This document shows positions 33,547 through 41,736 of a DNA stretch of 41,736 nucleotides, piece after piece; positions within the stretch are counted from its first letter, which is position 1; each line of letters opens with the position of its first letter. Source of the DNA: an uncultured Synechococcus sp. (GTDB lineage Bacteria > Cyanobacteriota > Cyanobacteriia > PCC-6307 > Cyanobiaceae); assembly GCA_913049535.1 (NCBI GenBank), contig CAJWYF010000011.1, positions 1 to 41,736 on the forward strand, read 5' to 3'. Both the position numbers and the translations under genes were made by a program. A model generated the notes under the pieces. That model was not told the origin of the DNA and did no database searches. It was given only the letters and a program-made list of their open reading frames with translations.

Positions 33547-35670
33547 ATGGCCTTGCAACGCCGGCAGTTTCTGCTGCTGCTCGGAGCCGGGGTCGGGGGC
33601 GTCGCCCTCTGGGGCGCGCGCCAGCCGCGGCAGGCCAGCGGTTCAGCCCTGCCTTTCCAACCGGTGCGCAGCACACTGCCCCTGCCAAGCGATGGCCTCA
33701 ACCCAGCCGAACAGCGACAGGCGTATCGGGTGGTGCGGGTGAGCGATGCCCTTGAACTACCACCCGGCTACGACCAGAGCCTCGTGGCCAGCTGGGGAGA
33801 ACCCGTCGGCAACAGCCGCTTTGGTTTCAACAACGACTACCTGGCCCTCCTGCCCCAAGGGGCTGATCGGGCCCTGCTGACGGTCAACTTCGAATACATC
33901 AGCGCCCTGCCCTGGCGGCAGGGTTTTGCTGCTGTGGTGGGTCGGCCCCTGCCCTACGAGGCCGTGGTGGCAGGACTTCAGACCAGCAGCAGCAGCTGGG
34001 ATGTGTGGTCCCAACCATTGCAGGGGCCCCTGGCCCAGCAGGTGGATCAGCTGGCCCGCGAAGCACTCATCGATCAGGGGGTGGGCGTGATCGCTCTGCA
34101 ACGTGATGCCAACGGCGGCTGGCAGCGGGACCCCGGCCGAGAAGATCGCCGCATCCATGGTCTCTCCGGCTTGGATGATCCCGCCCAGCAGCTGCGCAGC
34201 ACCGGGCCCGCCACAGCGGTCTTCCGACTCAGCAAGCGCCGCGGCTACGACGATGGCCTGGGTGATCGCATCATCGGCACCTTCGCCAACTGCGCCGGCG
34301 GCACCACCCCCTGGGGCACGGTGCTCAGCGCCGAGGAAAACTTCCAGAGCCAGGTGCCGGAGGCGGTGCATGCCGATGGCAGCGCTTTCCCCCCCTCCGC
34401 CAGGCCGTTTCAGTGCAGCGACCGCGGCATTCGCGGCCTGGGCAACCCCTTTGGCCTGGCCGGCAACAAGTACGGCTGGATGGTGGAGGTCAATCCCGCC
34501 GATCCCAGCGATCCAGGCACCAAACACACCGCCTTGGGCCGCTTTCGCCATGAGGCCGTGGCCGTGGCTGCCAAGGCAGGGGAACCCCTGGTGGTTTATT
34601 CAGGCTGCGACCGACGCGGCGGTCACCTGTACCGCTTTGTCAGCGACGGCAGCATCAGCGACCCCAACGATCCGGCCAACAGCCGCCTGCTGGCGAAGGG
34701 CACCCTCTACGGGGCTGTCTTCAACCCCGATGGCAGCGGCAGCTGGCGAGCGTTACGACCGGAGACGGCCGTGGATCCACTACCCGCCCCCGCGCTCCTA
34801 CCCCACAGCAATCGCGCCCGGGGCGGAGCTGAGAGGCTCAACAGCGAAGCCCAGCGCCAGGCCTATCGCGAGCGCTACCGCACCCTGGGTGATCTCTACG
34901 TCGGTGATGGCGAGGCCCAGCTGGGGGCCCTGCTGATCGATGCCCACCTGGCTGCCAATGCCGCCGGCATCACCCCGACCGCCAGACCGGAGGACACCGT
35001 GATGGACCCGCAGAGCGGCGACCTACTGGTCACCTTCACCTCAGGTCTTCCCGGCAGCGACGGCACACCGGACATGGCGATATTTCGGGGACCTCAGGGG
35101 CAAACCCCCTGGAACGAAGGCTGGATCATGCGCCTGACGCCCGGCTCAGCTGATGACTTCCGCTGGTCCATGGTGGCCACCGGCGGCAAACCGCAAGACG
35201 GTGGGCTGGGCTTTGCCAACCCCGACAACCTGGCGGTGGATCCCGGCGGAGACCTCTGGATGGTGACCGACATCGGCACCAGCACCCAGAACAGTGACAA
35301 GAACGGCGGCAGCTTTGGCAACAACAGCTGCTGGGTGATCCCCACCAGCGGACCCCAGGCAGGAGAGGCGCTGTGCTTTGCCACAGGACCGGTGGAGTGC
35401 GAACTCACCGGCCTGGCTCTGACCCCCAAAGGCGAGAACCTTTTCCTGGCGGTGCAGCACCCCGGCGAACGCCACGGCACCCGCACCGACCGCGCCGAAG
35501 AAGCGAGGGCCTTCAACCTGGAGCTCAGCAACGGCGAGCCCCTCGAGCAGTTGCGCTGGGTGCCGCTTGGATCGAACTGGCCCAGCGGCCAGGACGGTGC
35601 GGTGCCCCGGCCGGGGGTGGTGGTGATTCACCGCCGTGATCGCCGCCCGCTGCTGGCACCACTCAGCTGA
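33547..35670 (+). CDS. phoX: PhoX-family alkaline phosphatase / DUF839 protein, Tat-exported
   Basis: PhoX enzymes are secreted phosphomonoesterases with an iron-calcium site, used to gain phosphate from organic phosphorus. The 707-residue product starts with a Tat signal, QRRQFLLLLGAGVGGVALWG, and an AxA-type cleavage region soon after. The beta-propeller body has ANCAGGTTPWGTVLSAEENF (the Cys and Glu of this block are metal ligands in PhoX), YGWMVEVNPADP, LGRFRHEAVAVA, YSGCDRRGGHLYRF and FANPDNLAVDPGGDLWMVTD. The ATG at 33547 is chosen because it places RR six residues into a normal Tat leader; upstream starts do not. Function as a phosphatase is inferred from family; some members are uncharacterised. 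The last 8 bases overlap the DUF1269 gene. Confidence 0.85.
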   Translation: MALQRRQFLLLLGAGVGGVALWGARQPRQASGSALPFQPVRSTLPLPSDGLNPAEQRQAYRVVRVSDALELPPGYDQSLVASWGEPVGNSRFGFNNDYLALLPQGADRALLTVNFEYISALPWRQGFAAVVGRPLPYEAVVAGLQTSSSSWDVWSQPLQGPLAQQVDQLAREALIDQGVGVIALQRDANGGWQRDPGREDRRIHGLSGLDDPAQQLRSTGPATAVFRLSKRRGYDDGLGDRIIGTFANCAGGTTPWGTVLSAEENFQSQVPEAVHADGSAFPPSARPFQCSDRGIRGLGNPFGLAGNKYGWMVEVNPADPSDPGTKHTALGRFRHEAVAVAAKAGEPLVVYSGCDRRGGHLYRFVSDGSISDPNDPANSRLLAKGTLYGAVFNPDGSGSWRALRPETAVDPLPAPALLPHSNRARGGAERLNSEAQRQAYRERYRTLGDLYVGDGEAQLGALLIDAHLAANAAGITPTARPEDTVMDPQSGDLLVTFTSGLPGSDGTPDMAIFRGPQGQTPWNEGWIMRLTPGSADDFRWSMVATGGKPQDGGLGFANPDNLAVDPGGDLWMVTDIGTSTQNSDKNGGSFGNNSCWVIPTSGPQAGEALCFATGPVECELTGLALTPKGENLFLAVQHPGERHGTRTDRAEEARAFNLELSNGEPLEQLRWVPLGSNWPSGQDGAVPRPGVVVIHRRDRRPLLAPLS

Positions 35671-36184
35671 GCCGCAGGGCTTCCGCCTGCTGGCTGGCTT
35701 TCTCCAACAGCTCCTTGAGCTGGTCCTCATCGGTGTGGCTGAGGTTGGTCTGCAGCAGGCGCGTGTGCGGCGCATGGCGGCGCAACTTCTCCACCACGCG
35801 ATCAACGGTGGCTTCCCTGACCAGCAGACAAAGGGCAGCTGTGCCGGGCTTGAGTGTCTCGCCCACCTCCTTGAGGAAGCTGTCATTGATCCCCAGATCG
35901 GTCAAAGCACCCGATGTGGCACCAACCCCTGCCCCGACAGCGGCCCCCAGCAGCGGGTTGAGGAAGAGCAGGCCCACCAACGTGCCCCAGAAGCCACCAC
36001 TGACCGCACCGGCAGCGGTGAGGTTGTAGGCCTGCCGCAGCTCCACCTTCCCCTCGCTCTGGTGCACCACCACCACGGCGTCCTCAAGGGCAATCAGGTG
36101 GTCCTGCTGCAGCGCCACCAGCTCATGGCGCACCTCCTCGGCTTCACTGGGCGCGTCAAATCCAAGAACAATCAACTGACTCAT
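35663..36184 (-). CDS. DUF1269-family membrane protein
   Basis: The 173-residue product has an N-terminal ferredoxin-like domain (SQLIVLGFDAPSEAEEVRHE). A Gly-rich hydrophobic hairpin follows at about 57-93 (AAGAVSGGFWGTLVGLLFLN, then GAAVGAGVGATSGALTDLGI), and then FLKEVGETLKPGTAALCLLV. That is the DUF1269 layout; members are often linked to stress responses but lack a defined biochemical role. The ATG at 36184 is chosen since relatives start with M-x-x-L-I-V. An upstream ATG would add 7 residues, but the hairpin at 36185-36208 lies there. It is the last gene of a minus-strand run beginning with the SprT-like gene and converges on phoX with an 8-base overlap. Confidence 0.85.
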   Translation of the reverse strand: MSQLIVLGFDAPSEAEEVRHELVALQQDHLIALEDAVVVVHQSEGKVELRQAYNLTAAGAVSGGFWGTLVGLLFLNPLLGAAVGAGVGATSGALTDLGINDSFLKEVGETLKPGTAALCLLVREATVDRVVEKLRRHAPHTRLLQTNLSHTDEDQLKELLEKASQQAEALRLS

Positions 36185-36208
36185 CTTTTGGCAGCAGCTG
36201 CCCAAAAG
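36185..36208 (-). promoter_or_regulatory. Hairpin abutting the start codon of the DUF1269 gene
   Basis: Read on the minus strand, CTTTTGGGCAG (36208-36198) pairs with CTGCCAAAAG (36194-36185) around the loop CTG: ten base pairs with one bulged G. The stem ends exactly at the ATG at 36184 and occupies the ribosome-binding region, so it could hold translation off until melted or until an upstream ribosome opens it. Confidence 0.5.
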
Positions 36209-36239
36209 GGTTGGGGCAGTGTGTTAAGCCGCGGTGATC

Positions 36240-36602
36240 TCAGCGCTGGGGGCGGCGCCGACTGGAACGGGGCAAGGGGCGCTGGGGCGAACGCTCCTCC
36301 TGGCGGGGGGCACTGTTGAGCGGATCGGGGGGAGCCGGCCGTGGCGGCTCCGGCCGCTGCCAGCGGGGCAGGTTGAACACCTCATCATCGGGCCAAACGT
36401 CGTCATCACGGCCCCAACCCGGAGCGTCAGCAGCAGCCTGAAGCCCGCGGCGGGAGACCGCCTCCAACGGGCGGCGGCGGCGCGCGACCCCCGTGCGGGG
36501 CGCGGTGACGTCCTGGACAAAATCGCGGCCGAGCTCACGACCACGGTCAATCCAGCCTTCGATGCGCTCCTCAAACCCGCCCTCAAAGAAGCGCTCCACC
36601 AT
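36240..36602 (-). CDS. Unknown basic, disordered protein (120 residues)
   Basis: The N-terminus has a short amphipathic part (VERFFEGGFEERIEGWIDRG). It is followed by a low-complexity basic region rich in Arg and Pro (RRRRPLEAVSRRG, PRPAPPDPLN, PRSSRRRPQR) with one acidic patch, GRDDDVWPDDEVFNLPRW. No membrane segment is present. Such composition suggests a disordered nucleic-acid- or partner-binding protein, but no family is recognised. The ATG at 36602 is used; a TTG one codon upstream is open. It starts 6 bases after the stop of the 37-residue gene and precedes the DUF1269 gene by 55 bases. Confidence 0.6.
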   Translation of the reverse strand: MVERFFEGGFEERIEGWIDRGRELGRDFVQDVTAPRTGVARRRRPLEAVSRRGLQAAADAPGWGRDDDVWPDDEVFNLPRWQRPEPPRPAPPDPLNSAPRQEERSPQRPLPRSSRRRPQR

Positions 36603-36608
36603 CAAGCT

Positions 36609-36722
36609 TCAATGTCGTGAATTCACCCTAGGCAGCCGCGGCCGCTGAGCAGCCTCCCGTCCCATGCCCAACAGGCTGATCACCCAGCCACTCACCACCA
36701 CCCCAGCAAGGAACTCAGCCAT
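36609..36722 (-). CDS. 37-residue single-pass membrane peptide
   Basis: ATG at 36722 opens a short frame: MAEFLAGVVVSGWVISLLGM, then a basic tail GREAAQRPRLPRVNSRH. Residues 3-20 can span a membrane with the positive tail staying inside. Two facts support a real gene: the start overlaps the end of the SprT-like gene by 8 bases, and the stop lies 6 bases before the next ATG. This fits a coupled operon member. Family and function are unknown. Confidence 0.5.
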   Translation of the reverse strand: MAEFLAGVVVSGWVISLLGMGREAAQRPRLPRVNSRH

Positions 36723-37254
36723 GGGACGCCTCTGCTGAGCGAACAAAGTCCAAAGCGAAGCGTTCATCCCAGCGGCCGCCATTGTGGGCCTCACAGCAGG
36801 GTCGGCAGGCCAACCCCTGGCGGCGGCGGCGATAGGGGGCCGTGCGACCGCAAGCGGGGCAGACCGCAATCCAGCCCGCCACCACCGGGGGCAAGGGATA
36901 GCGGTGGCGCAAGCGCACCTCAAACTGCTGCTGAGCGCCATTGATGCGCTCCATGCAGGCGCGGAAGTTGGGGCCATGAACCTCACGCACCTTCAAGACC
37001 CGATCCACCCAGGCGTGGATCATTTCGTGGCAGAGCGTGCTGAGGGTGGCCTCCAGTGGCAGCGGCACCAGCAGCGGGCGTGACAGCACGATCTCGCTGA
37101 GCCCAGGGCCACGCCGATACAAGCCGGCGGTGCGGCTCATGCGGCCATCACTCCAGCGGATGCGCAACTCGGGGTGCTGCAGCCCAGCAAGCTGTCCATC
37201 GAAGTGCTCCCGGTCCAGACGGTGGAACAGGGGAGGCAGGGGATGCAGGGGCAT
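36715..37254 (-). CDS. SprT-like zinc metalloprotein
   Basis: The 179-residue product is a SprT/Spartan-like protein. LSTLCHEMIHAWVDRVLKV contains the HExxH metal-binding motif with its catalytic Glu, and CPACGRTAPYRRRRQGLACRPC near the end (in two CxxC pairs) is the zinc ribbon typical of SprT. Eukaryotic relatives cleave DNA-protein crosslinks; the bacterial function is not settled. The domain begins at once after a short N-terminus (FHRLDREHFDGQLAGLQHPE), which is the usual form. The ATG at 37254 is the natural start. It heads a minus-strand run of four genes, and a short membrane peptide starts inside its last codons. Confidence 0.9.
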   Translation of the reverse strand: MPLHPLPPLFHRLDREHFDGQLAGLQHPELRIRWSDGRMSRTAGLYRRGPGLSEIVLSRPLLVPLPLEATLSTLCHEMIHAWVDRVLKVREVHGPNFRACMERINGAQQQFEVRLRHRYPLPPVVAGWIAVCPACGRTAPYRRRRQGLACRPCCEAHNGGRWDERFALDFVRSAEASHG

Positions 37255-37329
37255 GGACCCGATTGTGCGACCGCTGAGGGCCTCCGTCCTGCAGACTCGT
37301 GCCAGAGCGCATGATGCCCGCCCCTGCCC

Positions 37330-39944
<2,615 letters not shown>

Positions 39945-39948
<4 letters not shown>

Positions 39949-40565
39949 TGCTCCTCGCTGCTCTGAGCAAGCGCTTTGGAGGCAGCACGGCCCACCAGCC
40001 AGACCACAGCCAGCGTTGCGATCACACCCACCGCCCGCAAGGCCCAGGTCTTGAGGTCAGCCTCACCGGCGAGGACATCCCCGAAACGGGCCACATCACC
40101 AGCCAAGGCGCCAAGGCCGCAGAACAGCACGGTGCCGGGGATGATGCCGATCAAACCGATGCTGTAATCCCGCAGTGATACCTCGCTGAGGCCGTAGGCG
40201 AGGTTCAGCAAGCTGAAGGGAAACGCCGGCGAGAGGCGGGTCAGCACCACCAGCCGCAAACCTTCTCGGCTGACGGCCTGCTCGACGGCCTGAAGTTTGG
40301 GCATGGTCAGCAGGCGCTGCTGGGCCCAGTTGCGCAACCAGTGGCGGCCCAGCAGGAATGCAGCTTCTGCCCCCAAGCTGGCGCCAAGAAACACCACAAG
40401 ACTGCCGCCCCAGGTGCCGTAAAGCACCCCAGCCAGCATCGAAGCCCAGACGCCCGGCAACAGCAGGGTCACCCATAGGGCGTAGAGGGGAACAAACAGC
40501 ACCGCGCCCCAGGGAGTGCGCAGGCCATCCACCAGCGCCTCAAGCCATGGCATGGCATCAATCAT
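39945..40565 (-). CDS. TVP38/TMEM64-family membrane protein (DedA-like)
   Basis: The 206-residue product is a multi-pass inner-membrane protein of the TVP38/TMEM64 (SNARE-associated, PF09335) family. The core is LLLPGVWASMLAGVLYGTWG, then GASLGAEAAFLLGRHWLRNW, and VVLTRLSPAFPFSLLNLAYG with the family's R-x-x-P-x-x-P-F motif. Membrane stretches lie at about 22-45, 50-72, 125-155 and 170-195. Members are proposed to move lipids or lipid carriers across membranes; the precise cargo here is unknown. The ATG at 40565 is chosen; an in-frame ATG four codons later is possible. Its TAG stop overlaps that of the 51-residue gene. Confidence 0.88.
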
Positions 40566-40700
40566 GGGCCTGAGACTCGATGATCCACACCATCGTGGCG
40601 GTTGCGGAAATCGAACGAGAGCCGTGGGCTGACACCACTCAGAACAGTGGGAACAAAGCCATGGCGTCGATACAGTCAGTACACCTTTAGATATGAGACG

Positions 40701-41736
40701 TTGCCGCTTTTACTCGTCACAAACCATCCCCTCTTTCAAGATCTGAGTTATTTCCAGTCCAACTCAGGTGTCATCGCAGGAAGCATCGGCCTGGCGGCAC
40801 TGTGGATCATCTTGTCATTCATTTCGATGCGCGGCAGGCACATCGGAGCTCGGCTCGTGCAAGCCATACGCCTGCCCTTGATGCTGGGCCTGAGTTCGGC
40901 GCTTTACCTCGGCTGGCTGGCCCGTCTCCTGGCCAGCCGGGGGGACCGGTTTGATGGCTCCATCAGCCTTCAGGTTTCCGCAAGCCTCACGATCATGGCC
41001 ATTGGCTGGGCCTTCATCCGCGTGGGGCAGGTTGTTTTTCGCTCCAAACGATTTGAGAATTGGCTGCAGATTGAAGACCCCAAAGATGAAATTATGCTCA
41101 TCCGCTTGCTCGAGCGGCTGTTCACAATTTTGATCATCATCATCACCGGTGCTGCGCTGATGGTGACCTTTGGCGTGTCGTCCACCGCCGTGGCCACCCT
41201 GCTTGGCGGTGCTGGAATTGGCCTTGGCTTTGGCACCCAACAGATTTCACAGAATTTTCTCTCAGGCTTCATGCTGTTCTTCAATCGTCCTTTCAAAGAA
41301 GGGGATTGGATCAGCACCAATGGCATGGAGGGAACGGTTGAAAGCATCGGCTGGTATCACACACGTCTGCGGACATTTGATCGCAGACCGCTTTACATTC
41401 CCAATGCGGTCTTTGCCACCAATCCGATTGAAAACCCCGGTCAGATGTACAACCGCCGCATCAAAGTGGACATCGGCTTGCGCTATGAAGACATCTCAAA
41501 AATTGATTCCATTAGCAAAGCTGTCCGCAAGCTGCTCAAAAGCCACCACGCCATTGACCACAACCAGACCATCCTGGTGAATTTCAACCAATGGGATGCA
41601 TCCTCCATCAACCTGATGGTCTATTGCTTTACCAAAACAACCGTATGGAGTGACTGGCTTGATCAGCAGCAGGAGATCTTTCTACTCATTGCTGATGTGG
41701 TGAAGTCCCACGGCGCTGATTTCGCCTTCCCATCGA
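40701..41736 (+). CDS. MscS-type mechanosensitive ion channel (3' end cut by window edge)
   Basis: The frame runs open to the window edge. It has membrane stretches near SNSGVIAGSIGLAALWIILS, RLPLMLGLSSALYLGWLARL and LTIMAIGWAFIRVGQVVF. The MscS pore and beta domain then follow: VSSTAVATLLGGAGIGLGFG, TQQISQNFLSGFMLFFNRPF, KEGDWISTNGMEGTVESIGW and RPLYIPNAVFATNPIENPG. Such channels open under membrane tension to release solutes during osmotic downshock. At least 345 codons are visible, longer than E. coli MscS (286). The start is uncertain: TTG at 40701 is used, and GTG at 40647 is an in-frame alternative. GC content in sampled stretches is about 40-55%, far below the rest of the window, suggesting a different origin. 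Confidence 0.9.
   Translation, partial: MPLLLVTNHPLFQDLSYFQSNSGVIAGSIGLAALWIILSFISMRGRHIGARLVQAIRLPLMLGLSSALYLGWLARLLASRGDRFDGSISLQVSASLTIMAIGWAFIRVGQVVFRSKRFENWLQIEDPKDEIMLIRLLERLFTILIIIITGAALMVTFGVSSTAVATLLGGAGIGLGFGTQQISQNFLSGFMLFFNRPFKEGDWISTNGMEGTVESIGWYHTRLRTFDRRPLYIPNAVFATNPIENPGQMYNRRIKVDIGLRYEDISKIDSISKAVRKLLKSHHAIDHNQTILVNFNQWDASSINLMVYCFTKTTVWSDWLDQQQEIFLLIADVVKSHGADFAFPS

Overview
The window is a compact, GC-rich (roughly 63-66% by eye) chromosomal segment of a picocyanobacterium, most likely the Synechococcus/Cyanobium group. The evidence is a tandem pair of cyanobacterial flavodiiron proteins (Flv3/Flv1), acyl-lipid delta-9 (DesC-type) desaturases, a Ycf21-type chorismate lyase, the gene run rplI-dnaB-mnmG, several GCGATCGC (HIP1) octamers, and many short proteins of the kind conserved mainly in picocyanobacteria. 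The genus is an inference; no rRNA gene is present to confirm it. I find no rRNA, tRNA, CRISPR array, insertion sequence or prophage, and no gap between genes exceeds about 150 bases.

Layout. 1-4986: argJ (minus, cut by the left edge), coaE, gatB (minus), thiO, ndk (minus). 5121-7640: speA and a cyclic-nucleotide-fold protein. 7644-10289: alaS (minus). 10386-14745: a SNF2-family ATPase, a SWIM zinc-finger protein and a MEKHLA-domain protein joined by ATGA start/stop overlaps. 14868-15692: a small heat-shock protein and an unknown gene. 15757-19676: flv3-flv1 and a 90-residue unknown, closed by a perfect 19-bp-stem terminator. 19761-24658 (minus): a PLP-dependent methionine gamma-lyase family protein, gcvH and gcvP as one operon, then a small gene behind a palindromic control region. 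24804-27426: two DesC-type desaturases flanking an unknown minus-strand gene. 27489-32744: rplI, dnaB, mnmG, a proline-rich membrane protein and chorismate lyase. 32799-35670: a helix-turn-helix-like protein, a small secreted protein and a Tat-exported PhoX-type phosphatase. 35663-37254 (minus): a SprT-like metalloprotein, a 37-residue membrane peptide, a 120-residue unknown and a DUF1269 membrane protein. 37330-39948: an NTF2-like membrane-anchored protein, ligA and a 51-residue unknown. 39945-40565 (minus): a TVP38-type membrane protein. 40701-end: an MscS-type channel, cut by the right edge and much poorer in GC than everything else.

Functionally most of this is core metabolism: arginine and polyamine synthesis, thiamine, glycine cleavage, translation, replication and repair. 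The distinctly cyanobacterial part is Flv3/Flv1, which carry out light-driven O2 reduction at the acceptor side of photosystem I. The most promising less-described features are regulatory or small: paired inverted repeats between the PLP-enzyme operon and a desaturase, an 11-bp perfect stem inside the start of flv3, a hairpin abutting the DUF1269 start codon, a palindrome between two 10-bp direct repeats before a 75-residue protein, two sub-60-codon genes locked into operons by overlap, and the coupled SNF2-SWIM-MEKHLA module. Genes are packed so tightly that six convergent pairs overlap at their 3' ends.
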